64,000 nucleotides of DNA, taken from the NCBI RefSeq assembly GCF_000328685.1, contig NC_019974.1, positions 2,099,001 to 2,163,000 on the forward strand, given 5' to 3'. The notes beneath the pieces are model-generated. The model saw nothing but the letters and a program-made list of their open reading frames with translations. It searched no databases and had not been told where the DNA came from. Of the stretch, positions 1 to 7,435 are shown piece by piece. Source of the DNA: Natronococcus occultus SP4 (GTDB taxonomy: Archaea > Halobacteriota > Halobacteria > Halobacteriales > Natrialbaceae). Every line of letters begins with the position of its first letter. The first letter of the stretch is position 1. The translations under genes were made by a program, and so were the position numbers.

Positions 1-700
1 CGCCGACCGGGAGGGCGAGCAGCGCGTCCTCGAGGCCAACCATCTCTACTGCTTTACCGGTCGGCGGCCGAGCCTCGACGGCCTCGCCCTCGAGAACACC
101 CGTCTCGAGCCCGTCGAGGGGTGGGTCGAGCCGACGATGCAGGCAAGCGCCGACGATCGGGTCTTCGTCGTCGGCGACGCGAACGGTCGCGAGCCGATCC
201 TCCACGTCGCCAAGGAGCAGGGCTTTGCAGCCGCCCAGAACGTGGTCAACCACGTTCGCAACGTGGAGTGCGAGCCGTACGCGAACGTTCCCCACCACGT
301 GATCTTCTCGGGACTGGGAACGTACCCGTTCGCCCGCATCGGCCACACGCCCGAGACGGCAGCCGAGACGGAGATGGAGACGATCGTCGTCACCCGCGAG
401 GCCAGCGACGACGGCGTGTTCAAGACGAAGGGCCACCCCGAAGGGCGAGCGACGCTGATCGTCGACGCCGACGGCGGGACGGTGTTGGGGTTCCAGGGAC
501 TGCATCTCCACGCCGACGTGATGGCCAAGACGATGCAGGTACTCGTCGAGATGAAAGTCGACGTCCGCGAGGTACCCAAACGGGCCTACCACCCAACGAC
601 GCCCGAGATTCTGGACGGACTGCTCCGGGAGGCCTGCGAGGAACTCGGCGAGGAGCAAGACTGCGTCGACGACACCGACGCCCGCGATCTGGCGCTGTAG
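1..700 (+). CDS. FAD-dependent pyridine nucleotide-disulfide oxidoreductase, C-terminal part (partial at window edge)
   Basis: The reading frame is open from the first bases, so the N-terminal FAD-binding half and any redox CxxxxC lie outside the window. What is visible is typical of the lipoamide dehydrogenase / mercuric reductase superfamily. The end of the NAD domain carries TGRRPSLDGLALE, the FAD-contacting strand reads VFVVGDANG, and a dimerisation domain ends with YHPTTPEIL, whose His-Pro is the usual interface base. The protein would be a cytosolic flavoenzyme using NAD(P)H. Without the active-site disulfide I cannot separate dihydrolipoyl dehydrogenase from other reductases of this fold. 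No lipoyl or 2-oxoacid dehydrogenase gene is visible next to it. Confidence 0.85.
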   Translation, partial: ADREGEQRVLEANHLYCFTGRRPSLDGLALENTRLEPVEGWVEPTMQASADDRVFVVGDANGREPILHVAKEQGFAAAQNVVNHVRNVECEPYANVPHHVIFSGLGTYPFARIGHTPETAAETEMETIVVTREASDDGVFKTKGHPEGRATLIVDADGGTVLGFQGLHLHADVMAKTMQVLVEMKVDVREVPKRAYHPTTPEILDGLLREACEELGEEQDCVDDTDARDLAL

Positions 701-764
701 CGGCGTATTACTCCCGTTCTCGAAGCCATCGTTACTAAGCGTTCCTTAGATATCTCGATCAGTT

Positions 765-960
765 ATGAGATCATTTGAGGAGATGAACCACACGTTTCGC
801 GAGACGGACCGCATGTTCGACCAGTTTCCGCTCGAACTGGGACGGGGAGTTCCCGGTCGACGACCGCGGGTTCGGTCGACCGGCGCTCGAGGACGCCGAC
901 GCGACCCGGGCGCGTCGCTCTCGTCGAAGCGCCGTCCAACGGAAAAGGGAGTCGTGGAGC
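765..960 (+). pseudogene. Remnant of a small Hsp20-like gene (N-terminus only, frameshifted)
   Basis: An ATG at 765 opens with MRSFEEMNHTFRETDRMFDQ, the style of haloarchaeal small heat-shock proteins, which begin with Met- and Phe-rich amphipathic helices. After about 20 residues the frame becomes arginine- and proline-rich. Shifting to the +1 frame near 824 restores a plausible continuation (FRSNWDGEFPVDDRGFGRPA), which then also degenerates and stops near 960. No alpha-crystallin domain follows, so the gene is frameshifted and truncated. An AT-rich TATA-like stretch (742-752) precedes it. The Hsp20 assignment is inference from the N-terminal pattern only. Confidence 0.45.
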
Positions 961-987
961 GTGTGACAGGGATCCCGACTCCAGGCG

Positions 988-1001
988 TACTTATATACTA
1001 T
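988..1001. promoter_or_regulatory. Orphan TATA-like element without an obvious gene
   Basis: The stretch around ACTTATATACTA is a strong archaeal TATA-like sequence in GC-rich surroundings. No coding frame follows on the plus strand before the convergent RNase R stop at 1144, and leftward transcription would run only into the Hsp20 remnant. It may be a relic, or it may drive a short non-coding RNA across 1015-1143. Confidence 0.3.
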
Positions 1002-1143
1002 CTAATAAGACAGCTTGTCATGTTCTCGGCGCCTGAATCTCGGCGATACAGATAAGACGAACCGCTGACAGCGTCCGGCACGTTGGTCGCGCAACGCGGC
1101 GCCGTCACGGCGTTCGTCGAATCGAACAGGACAGGAGTGGCGA

Positions 1144-2424
1144 CTACGCGTCGTCGACGACCTCGATACCGCGGTTGTTGACGGCCGCGGGGTCGAGACC
1201 GACCTCCTGGAGGAACTGCTTGTACTCCCGTTCGCACTGCTCGGCGTCCTTCTGTTTGTCGCTGGCCCGATCGCAGAGCTCGATCAGGTTCTCCGGGACG
1301 TCGTTCTGGTAGACGATCCAGTGGTTGATCAGGTCGCTGAGTCGACGAATCGGACTGGTAAAGTGGCCGTAGATCTCGAAATTCAGCGCGTGATGGCCGC
1401 CGAAGGGATCGTTCATGTACTTCGCGCGGGGCATCACCTTCATCACGGCCCACTGGATCTTGTCGAGCTGGCGGCCAGGGGCGTCCTCGAGGGTGGCGTT
1501 GACCGCCTTCCGGGGGTCGTCCCACTTGTCGCCGGGGATCGAGACGCCCTCGAGGTCCTGGATCTCTCGCAGCGCCTCGGACCACTCGTCGGGGCTCGGC
1601 TGGGGATGAACCCGGTACATCGCCTCAACGCCACGAGACCACATGAGTTCGTGCGTGACGGCCTTGTTGGCCTTCAGCATACACTCCTCGATGATCGTGT
1701 GAGCGCGATCCCGCGCAGGATTGAGCACGAGCGAGCCGTCCTCCTTGCGCTGTTCGTGCATCCGATCGGCCAGTTCGTGGACGAGGACGTTCTCCTCGTG
1801 TAACGGCGCGTCGGGATCCTCGAGGCGGTTCTCGGCCTGGGTGTAGGTGAGCCGTTCGTCGGACTGGATGACCGACTTGTAGATCTCGATGTTCTCGTAG
1901 CCCAGGTTCTCCTTATCGAGGTGCATCTCGACGGTGTGGGCCAGCCGATCCTCGTTGGGGACGAGCGAACAGACCGTCTCGGCCAGCACCGGCGGAAGCA
2001 TATGGATCGTGTAGCCGGGCAGGTAGACCGTGTTGGCGCGCTCGACGGCTTCCTCCCACATCGCCGACTCGGGGTGGACGTAGTGGGTGACGTCGGCGAT
2101 GTGAACCCAGAGGACGTACTCGTCGTCGCGTTCCGCGACCGAGATGGCGTCGTCGAAGTCCTGGGCGTCGATGGGGTCGGTCGTCCAGGTCGTCAGCTCC
2201 CGGAGGTCCTCGCGGTCGTCGACCTCCTCGGAGATTTCGGCCTGGACCCCCTCCGTGCGTTCGCGGGCTTCCTCAAGGACGTCCTCGGGGAACTCGTCGC
2301 GGATCTCGAACTTCTCGAACAGCTCCTCGCGCTTGTTCTCGAGGTGGCGCGCGACCTCCTCGGAGATTTCGACCGGGCCCTGACCCTCGGCCGTGCCGGC
2401 CTGGGCCTGTGCGTCGTCGCTCAT
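1144..2424 (-). CDS. rnr: RNase R-like 3'-5' exoribonuclease (RNB domain)
   Basis: This 426-residue cytosolic exoribonuclease consists mainly of the RNB catalytic domain. The metal-binding aspartate cluster reads TDPIDAQDFDDAIS (about residues 81-94), and the C-terminal RNB signature HFTSPIRRLSDLINH is present. There is no obvious cold-shock or S1 domain, in line with the short archaeal RNase R type. The start is set at the ATG encoding MSDDAQAQ; the frame is open further upstream, but there it overlaps the neighbouring zinc-protein gene and has unlike composition. The enzyme degrades RNA processively; involvement in rRNA maturation is known for haloarchaeal RNase R and inferred here. The zinc-protein gene lies 50 bp upstream on the same strand. 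Confidence 0.9.
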   Translation of the reverse strand: MSDDAQAQAGTAEGQGPVEISEEVARHLENKREELFEKFEIRDEFPEDVLEEARERTEGVQAEISEEVDDREDLRELTTWTTDPIDAQDFDDAISVAERDDEYVLWVHIADVTHYVHPESAMWEEAVERANTVYLPGYTIHMLPPVLAETVCSLVPNEDRLAHTVEMHLDKENLGYENIEIYKSVIQSDERLTYTQAENRLEDPDAPLHEENVLVHELADRMHEQRKEDGSLVLNPARDRAHTIIEECMLKANKAVTHELMWSRGVEAMYRVHPQPSPDEWSEALREIQDLEGVSIPGDKWDDPRKAVNATLEDAPGRQLDKIQWAVMKVMPRAKYMNDPFGGHHALNFEIYGHFTSPIRRLSDLINHWIVYQNDVPENLIELCDRASDKQKDAEQCEREYKQFLQEVGLDPAAVNNRGIEVVDDA

Positions 2425-2473
2425 GAAGAGGGCTACGAACGTCGGAGTGAAAGTCGTGTCGGGACGGGAACGG

Positions 2474-2767
2474 TCAGGACTCCTCCTCGATCGGCTCGTC
2501 GCGCTCCGCGACGGTCCGCAGATATCGGGCGACGACTGACTCCCAGGGGTAAGGCTCGGCCTCGAGTTCGACGAGGACGTCCTCGAGCCCGTCCCGCGGA
2601 TAGTGACAGAGCTCGCCGTAGCAGGGTTTGCAGAGGTACTCGAAGCGCTTGTCCGCCCGATTCCAGCGATCGCCGTACTTGTCGTACTCGCGGGCCCGCG
2701 ACCGCGAGATCTCGGAGCCACAGGCGGGACAGACGACCGAGCGGTCGCGGTTCCGGGAGAACCACAT
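2474..2767 (-). CDS. Small zinc-binding haloarchaeal protein of unknown function
   Basis: The gene encodes 97 residues starting MWFSRNRDRS. Two CxxC pairs (CPACG near residue 13 and CKPC near residue 45) can form a single zinc site, followed by ELCHYPRDGLEDVL and an acidic tail. Arginine-rich stretches beside the cysteines suggest nucleic-acid or ribosome contact, but this is inference. It sits just upstream of the RNase R gene on the same strand, so the two may be co-transcribed. I recognise the pattern as a conserved haloarchaeal protein but know no function. The start was chosen at the ATG before the first CxxC; 13 codons of possible upstream extension are unlike it. Confidence 0.7.
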   Translation of the reverse strand: MWFSRNRDRSVVCPACGSEISRSRAREYDKYGDRWNRADKRFEYLCKPCYGELCHYPRDGLEDVLVELEAEPYPWESVVARYLRTVAERDEPIEEES

Positions 2768-2855
2768 AGGTCCGACGACCGCACGGATCCACTTAGCGGT
2801 TACCACGGCTCGCGTTCGACCGGGATCCGCGATCGGCCAGCCACGGGAACGGTCG

Positions 2856-2863
2856 TTTTATAC
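2856..2863 (+). promoter_or_regulatory. TATA box of the PUA-domain gene
   Basis: TTTTATAC is centred about 27 nt before the ATG at 2887, so the transcript would begin at or just before the start codon (leaderless). Confidence 0.6.
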
Positions 2864-2886
2864 TCCGACCAACCCTTCCTGCGGGT

Positions 2887-3366
2887 ATGCAGGTCAAATC
2901 GCGACACCACCTCCGCAGCGACGCCATCTCCGAAATCGAGGAGATGCTGTCCGAGCAACTCGGCGTCTCGCCCGAGGGCGACACCTACGAGCGCGTCGAG
3001 TTCGAGGCAACCGACTGGGAGGTCGTCCTGATCGACGGCGAACCGCAGGTCGCCTTTTTCGACGAGGAACCGTTTCTGACGGTCCGGGGTGCGAACGCGT
3101 ACGATCCCGAGAAGCACGTGGTCACCGTCGACAGCGGCGCGATCTCGTTCGTCAGCGACGGTGCCGACGTGATGCGACCCGGGATCACCGAGGCGACCGA
3201 CGACATCTCGCCCGACGACCTCGTGTTGATCGCCGAGGAGTCCCACGGGAAGGTGCTGGCGGTCGGGCGGGCCCGCGTCGAGGGGTCGGAGATGGTCGGC
3301 GACGAGGGGAAGGTCGTCGACTCGCTGCACCACGTCGGTGACGAGCTCTACGAGTTCGCCGGCTAA
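2887..3366 (+). CDS. PUA-domain RNA-binding protein (Tma20/MCT-1-like)
   Basis: A 159-residue protein with an N-terminal region (about 1-75) containing the acidic strand VVLIDGEPQVAFF, then a C-terminal PUA domain (about 80-155) recognisable by HVVTVDSGAISFVSDGADVMRPG and the later VLAVGRARVEG. This two-domain arrangement matches archaeal relatives of Tma20/MCT-1, which bind RNA and are linked to translation initiation or recycling. The substrate is not evident from sequence. The start fits the leaderless promoter at 2856. Its TAA overlaps the TAG of the convergent PPOX-like gene at 3363, so the pair share only a few bases of terminator space. Confidence 0.85.
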   Translation: MQVKSRHHLRSDAISEIEEMLSEQLGVSPEGDTYERVEFEATDWEVVLIDGEPQVAFFDEEPFLTVRGANAYDPEKHVVTVDSGAISFVSDGADVMRPGITEATDDISPDDLVLIAEESHGKVLAVGRARVEGSEMVGDEGKVVDSLHHVGDELYEFAG

Positions 3367-3829
3367 CCGTCGTCATCCTCCGGAGTCGGCGGTTCCGGGT
3401 ACGACTGATCCCGCGTGACGACCGTCTCGGGCGTGAACTCGAGGATCCGGTACGCGTCGGGATCGAGGTCGACGAACGCCGCGGGCCAGTCCTCGCGCCG
3501 CGCACCCAGATATTTTGTCAGCAGCCGTCCAGCCAGCCCCTCGTCGTACGGCTCGAGCAACGCCGTTCCCCGCATGCCGACGTGTTCGACCCGACCGGTG
3601 GCGGGGTCGAAGTCGACGATCGCGAGTGCGGTCTCGGGGCTCCGTCGCGCCCGATCCGGATACGAGCGCCTCTCGAGCTGGGCGATGAACCACACCCGTT
3701 GGCCCGCCCACAGGAACCACAGCGGCGAGACACGGGCCCCTCGTCGGACCGCCGGGCCACAAAACAGAACAGCGGTCGAGCGAGAAACGCCCCGAGGTCG
3801 ACCTCGAGGGAGTCCTCGAGTCGCTCCAC
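3363..3829 (-). pseudogene. Pyridoxamine 5'-phosphate oxidase-fold protein, broken by a frameshift
   Basis: Two overlapping minus-strand frames together make one PPOX-like flavin-binding protein. The N-terminal frame starts at the ATG at 3829 (MERLEDSLEVDLGAFLARPL) and runs through VARRSDEGPVS. The C-terminal frame then supplies PLWFLWAGQRVWFIAQ and continues to the stop at 3363. The switch falls near 3725-3735, where one inserted base or a two-base deletion would restore the family pattern of a Ser-Pro-Leu-Trp strand. The intact protein would be about 155 residues, probably an FMN- or F420-binding split-barrel protein. It may be a true pseudogene or a sequencing error. The IS-end hairpin at 3854 lies just upstream of its start. 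Confidence 0.75.
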
Positions 3830-3850
3830 GGATTACAGGGGTTCGAGGAG

Positions 3851-3886
3851 AAAGCCCACGACTTCAGTCGTGGGCGGAAGTCAGTC
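3851..3886 (+). mobile_element. Solo end hairpin of an IS200/IS605-family (IS1341/TnpB) element
   Basis: A perfect 9-bp stem with a TTCA loop (3854-3875; core CCCACGACTTCAGTCGTGGG) is followed by CGGAAGTCAG. This is the motif I know from the 3' ends of haloarchaeal tnpB-bearing elements, where it forms the element end and the guide-RNA scaffold. No tnpA or tnpB coding sequence remains on either side, so this is a relic. It overlaps the last codon of the DUF1028 gene and may now serve as its terminator. The identification is from memory of the motif. Confidence 0.6.
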
Positions 3887-4630
3887 CGTAGCTTCCTCGA
3901 GGGAGTCTTCCTCGAAGGCGTCCGCGTACCGGCCCAGGGTGTCCTCGTAGCCCTCGAGAGCTAGCTCGTACGTCTCCCGCAAGTCCACGATCGGCGACTC
4001 CGAGGCGTCGATCCGCAGATCGTTGTACGGCGGGGTGAACTCGTAGTCCTCGGTCGTCTCGACGACGACGGCCGCGCTCTGGACCGGGAGCTCCTCGCGT
4101 TTGTCCCCACCCTCGCCGTGGCCTGCCTCGAGGACGTCGATCAGCCGCTTCGCGAGCGGGTCGGCGCCGACCCCTGCGCCTGCGGTCTCGTCTGTCGTCT
4201 CGTGGACCGCGCTCTCGGCGTAGGCGTCGGCCGCCGCCTCGAGAACCGACTCGCCGACCAGCATGTTGCCGGCGACCGTGTAGTGGTCGCCCTCCAGGTC
4301 GCCGAACCAGCCCTCGCAGTCCTCGCCGGAGAAGGTAACCGTCGAGTCGGCGTCGACGCCGTGGAGCTGGCGCTGGGACGCGCCGTCGTCGGCGTTGAGC
4401 AAGGCTTCGAGGGCGTCGTCGACGGCCAGCCCGTCATTGACGTAGCGGATCCCGTCCCGACCGAGGTCGACGTTGACCAGACTCTGGGTCGCGACGGCAC
4501 CGTTCTCGCTGACGAACGGACAGAGCGTGCCGACCCCCGGCAGGCGAGTCGTAACGGCGACCCCGAACCGTTCGTGGACCTCTCCGTCGGGCGTCTCGTA
4601 GGTTTCGTGGACGCAGATGCTGAACGTCAT
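3881..4630 (-). CDS. DUF1028 family protein (Ntn-hydrolase-like)
   Basis: A 249-residue protein starting MTFSICVHET. The family pattern is clear: an N-terminal strand followed by FGVAVTTRLPGVGTLCPFV, then GAVATQSLVN near residue 45 and YTVAGNMLVGESVLEA in the middle. DUF1028 proteins have an Ntn-hydrolase-like fold and occur in catabolic clusters; no substrate is established. The start is placed at MTFS because the nine preceding in-frame residues look like non-coding sequence. It stands alone between the protease gene and the IS-end relic, and its stop codon lies against the relic hairpin. Confidence 0.85.
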   Translation of the reverse strand: MTFSICVHETYETPDGEVHERFGVAVTTRLPGVGTLCPFVSENGAVATQSLVNVDLGRDGIRYVNDGLAVDDALEALLNADDGASQRQLHGVDADSTVTFSGEDCEGWFGDLEGDHYTVAGNMLVGESVLEAAADAYAESAVHETTDETAGAGVGADPLAKRLIDVLEAGHGEGGDKREELPVQSAAVVVETTEDYEFTPPYNDLRIDASESPIVDLRETYELALEGYEDTLGRYADAFEEDSLEEATD

Positions 4631-4735
4631 ATCGGGGAGCAGGCGCCGAGCCGGCAAAAAAGTCGGTATCGCGGACGATCGCGACGCGGGGCCGAGCTGC
4701 GGCTCGAGCGGCGGTCGCGGATCAGCGGTCGGTGG

Positions 4736-6541
4736 TCACGACGACTCGCGCTCGAGTTTCGACCGGGTGCGGGCGCCGGCGTGGCCGCCCGCGCCGACCG
4801 CAACGACAACCAGGTACAGCGTCGTGAGCACGGTCCCGAGCGCGGCGCTCGCGGCGCGCGAGTCGGTCTCGTCCTGGGTGTCCGAGAGGGTCCCACAGCG
4901 TTCGACGAGCCACCGCGTCGCTCGCGCGGTACGGCCGTCGGGGTGGTCGGCGAGCGTGTCGGCGATCGGGGGACTGATTCGGTAGTAGAACTCGACCAGG
5001 CCGCGACCAACCGGGGTTGTCGCCAGCGACTCGTCCCGGAAGCGACGCAGCGAGTTGAGGGTGTGTCCCTCGCCGGTCGTCGCCGTCGTGATGAAACAGC
5101 CGCCGGTAGTATCGGTCGTAAACGTCTGGACGAACCCGGCGTCCTCCTCGGTCGCGCTCTCGGCGACAGCGCGGAACTCGTAGTCCGTTCCCTCGGAGAG
5201 CCCAGAGACGTCGTGACTGAACGATCCCGTCGAGGTGAGCGTCCGTGCGTCCGTCTCGTTCGGGAGGACGCCACCGGCTTCGCCCCACTCGAAGCGAACG
5301 TCGGCGCTACTCGCGTCGCCGAGGTCCGAGAGCGACCCGTTCAACGTTACGGCCGTCTCGCCGACTCCAGTCGCCGAGTCCGTCGAGACCGAAAGCTCGG
5401 GTTCGGGCGGGTCGACGTCGTCCAGAATCGCCGCCTCGGCGTCGAGCAGTCCGTGACCCTGCTCGTTGCCGCTGAGCCCGACGTCCTCGGCCGTGTCGAA
5501 CAGTTGGTCGCGCGCCTCGGTGTTTTCCATCCCGTCGCCCATCAGGTGCGCTGCGGCGCCGGCGACGTGGGGACACGCCATCGACGTCCCCGAGAGAGTG
5601 TCGTAGTCGCCGCCGGTGTACGTCGAGTAGATGTCGCTGCCGGGTGCGGCGATGTCGACCTCGAGGCCGCGCGAGGAGAAACTCGAGATATCGTCGCTCT
5701 GGTTCGTCGACGAGACGGCGACGACGGAGTCGTACGCCGCAGGGTAGCCGACGCTGTCACAGCAGCCGTCGTTACCGGCCGCGGCGACGACCAGCGACCC
5801 CTGGTCGACCGCGTACTGGCAGGCGTCCTCGAGCGCCTGTACCGGTATGGAACCGCCGAGCGACAGCGAGACGACGTCGATGCCCTGGTCCGCGGCCCAC
5901 TCGACGCCGGCGGCAACGTCGCCGAAGTCGCCGCCTCCCTGGCTGTCGAGTACCTTCACGGCGTACAGCTCCGACTGGAGCGAGACGCCGACGACGCCGG
6001 TTTCGTTGTCCGGAGCGACCGCCGTTCCGGCGCAGTGAGTGCCGTGGCCGTTGTCGTCTCCGTACGGTTCCTGACAGGTAGTGCAGGTCGTTCCGAACGC
6101 TTCGCCACCCGCGACGTCTAGACTCTCGTGGTCGACCTGGACACCGGTGTCGACGATCGCGATCGACCCGCCGGAACCGGTTTCGCCCGCGTCGTGGACC
6201 AGATCGCCGCCGACGCGATCGACGCCCCACGGCGTCGTCTGGAGCGCCGTGGCCCTCTGGTCGTCCTCGACGTACCGGACGTTCGGGTTGTTCTCGAGGC
6301 CGTCGATCGCTTCCTCGGGAAAGTTGCCGACGATCGCCTTCCCGATCCGATCGAAGTCCAGCTCGTGGTGGATCTCCTCGGCACTCTGCCGGGCGAGACC
6401 CGGCGGGGCGTCGGCAGTCAGGCCAATGATCTTTCGCTCCGGCGGTCCCTGTGCGGCTGCCGTGTGTACGACACCCGTGGCCGTCGCACCCGCTGCGGTG
6501 CCACGAAGCAGACGACGGCGACTGACGTTGTGTTCTGACAT
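4736..6541 (-). CDS. Secreted subtilisin-like serine protease (halolysin type) with C-terminal CFI-box and membrane anchor
   Basis: A 601-residue protein with a Tat signal (SRRRLLRGTAAGA, residues 7-19), an inhibitor-like propeptide (about 33-95) and an S8 peptidase domain. The catalytic triad is Asp131 (IVDTGV), His166 (GHGTHCAGT) and Ser320 (GTSMACPHV); Asn257 in AAAGNDG is the likely oxyanion residue. A fibronectin III-like domain (about 383-477) follows. The C-terminus then has GCFITTAT and LRRFRDESL (the CFI-box type), ending in a hydrophobic helix (about 565-587) and a basic tail. This suggests a folded protease held on the outer face of the membrane, unlike freely secreted halolysins. 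No TATA box lies within 40 bp of the start; the AT-rich island at 6700-6770 may hold the promoter. Confidence 0.92.
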   Translation of the reverse strand: MSEHNVSRRRLLRGTAAGATATGVVHTAAAQGPPERKIIGLTADAPPGLARQSAEEIHHELDFDRIGKAIVGNFPEEAIDGLENNPNVRYVEDDQRATALQTTPWGVDRVGGDLVHDAGETGSGGSIAIVDTGVQVDHESLDVAGGEAFGTTCTTCQEPYGDDNGHGTHCAGTAVAPDNETGVVGVSLQSELYAVKVLDSQGGGDFGDVAAGVEWAADQGIDVVSLSLGGSIPVQALEDACQYAVDQGSLVVAAAGNDGCCDSVGYPAAYDSVVAVSSTNQSDDISSFSSRGLEVDIAAPGSDIYSTYTGGDYDTLSGTSMACPHVAGAAAHLMGDGMENTEARDQLFDTAEDVGLSGNEQGHGLLDAEAAILDDVDPPEPELSVSTDSATGVGETAVTLNGSLSDLGDASSADVRFEWGEAGGVLPNETDARTLTSTGSFSHDVSGLSEGTDYEFRAVAESATEEDAGFVQTFTTDTTGGCFITTATTGEGHTLNSLRRFRDESLATTPVGRGLVEFYYRISPPIADTLADHPDGRTARATRWLVERCGTLSDTQDETDSRAASAALGTVLTTLYLVVVAVGAGGHAGARTRSKLERESS

Positions 6542-6892
6542 GGTAGTGAATGCGCGGCGTCAGCGCTCGTAGACGGGACAGCGAGGACGTCCATCGTCTC
6601 ACTCATGAATCGGTGTGACGTCGGCCCTTCGCCGGGACATCGCCGTCCTCGAGCCGCGACCGAAACCCGTGTTCCAGTCTGACGTGCCGCACACTTGTAC
6701 CTACAATTAAGAGTATTATATATTAGTTTTTCGTAATTATCTATATTGCTATTTTATAAGACTATCACGGAGGGGACGTCGCACTCGGGCCGGTCACCGT
6801 TCGGAACGGTCGACTCCGTTCCCGGGGTTCGACCCCGACGGAAAACGCGTCCCACGGCCGTCGTCTCGAACGGTGGCGTCGTCTGACGTAAG
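6542..6892. other. Long intergenic region with an AT-rich island (6700-6770)
   Basis: About 350 bp without a credible gene separate the divergent protease and sepF genes. A block of roughly 70 bp from 6700 is very AT-rich, with TATA-like strings on both strands (around 6712-6725 and 6750-6760), while the rest is GC-rich. It may contain the protease promoter with a leader of more than 150 nt, plus regulator binding sites. Confidence 0.5.
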
Positions 6893-6902
6893 AACTATAC
6901 TA
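6893..6902 (+). promoter_or_regulatory. TATA box of sepF
   Basis: AACTATACTA is centred about 27 nt upstream of the ATG at 6925, consistent with leaderless transcription starting at that codon. This also argues against the alternative start 18 nt upstream. Confidence 0.55.
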
Positions 6903-6924
6903 ACGGGTGCGCAGGATACCGTCA

Positions 6925-7293
6925 ATGGGATTTATGGATAAGCTCGTCGGCGGTGGCGGACAGCCATCAACCACGACCGACGACTACGTCGAACTGGATC
7001 TCGACGACGTCTCGACCGAGTCGGCCGAGGCCAGAACGCAGGTTCGCATCGCGGAGATCAGCGGCCAGGCCGACGCAGTCGCGATCAAAGACGCCGTCTA
7101 CGACGGCGACATCGTGTTCGCGGACATCACCCGACTGCGAACCAACGACAGCACGGTCGAACACATCGTCGACGAGCTCCGGCAGGTCGCCCAGGAGGTC
7201 GACGGCGACATCGTCCGGAAGGGTGACGATCAGATCATCGTCACCCCGGCGGGTGTACGGATTAACCGAACGAAGCTTGGCCAGGACTCCTGA
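6925..7293 (+). CDS. sepF: Cell division protein SepF
   Basis: A 122-residue protein with an N-terminal membrane-targeting helix (MGFMDKLVGG), an acidic linker (YVELDLDDV) and a C-terminal SepF domain (about 40-115). Recognisable segments are VRIAEISGQADAVAIKDAVYDGDIV and the closing DDQIIVTPAGVRI. In archaea SepF anchors FtsZ to the membrane at the division site, acting as a dimer through this domain. The start at 6925 fits both the TATA box and the family N-terminus. The gene stands alone; citrate synthase follows after about 140 bp with its own promoter region. Confidence 0.93.
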   Translation: MGFMDKLVGGGGQPSTTTDDYVELDLDDVSTESAEARTQVRIAEISGQADAVAIKDAVYDGDIVFADITRLRTNDSTVEHIVDELRQVAQEVDGDIVRKGDDQIIVTPAGVRINRTKLGQDS

Positions 7294-7435
7294 TACCGCC
7301 GACCTCCCGAGCCACCGTCTGTCGACAGACGTCGATTTCCTTGTTCGACGAGTGTAATCACTGACACGGCCGAGAACCCCGTTCCCGCGGCCTGCAAACG
7401 ATAATACTTTTCCATTACTATACGAAAGCCCGAGT

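Noticed and set aside
4118-6121. A plus-strand frame of 667 codons opposite DUF1028 and the protease
   Set aside because: It spans two real genes and their gap on the other strand and has no recognisable motif; it is a GC-driven shadow.
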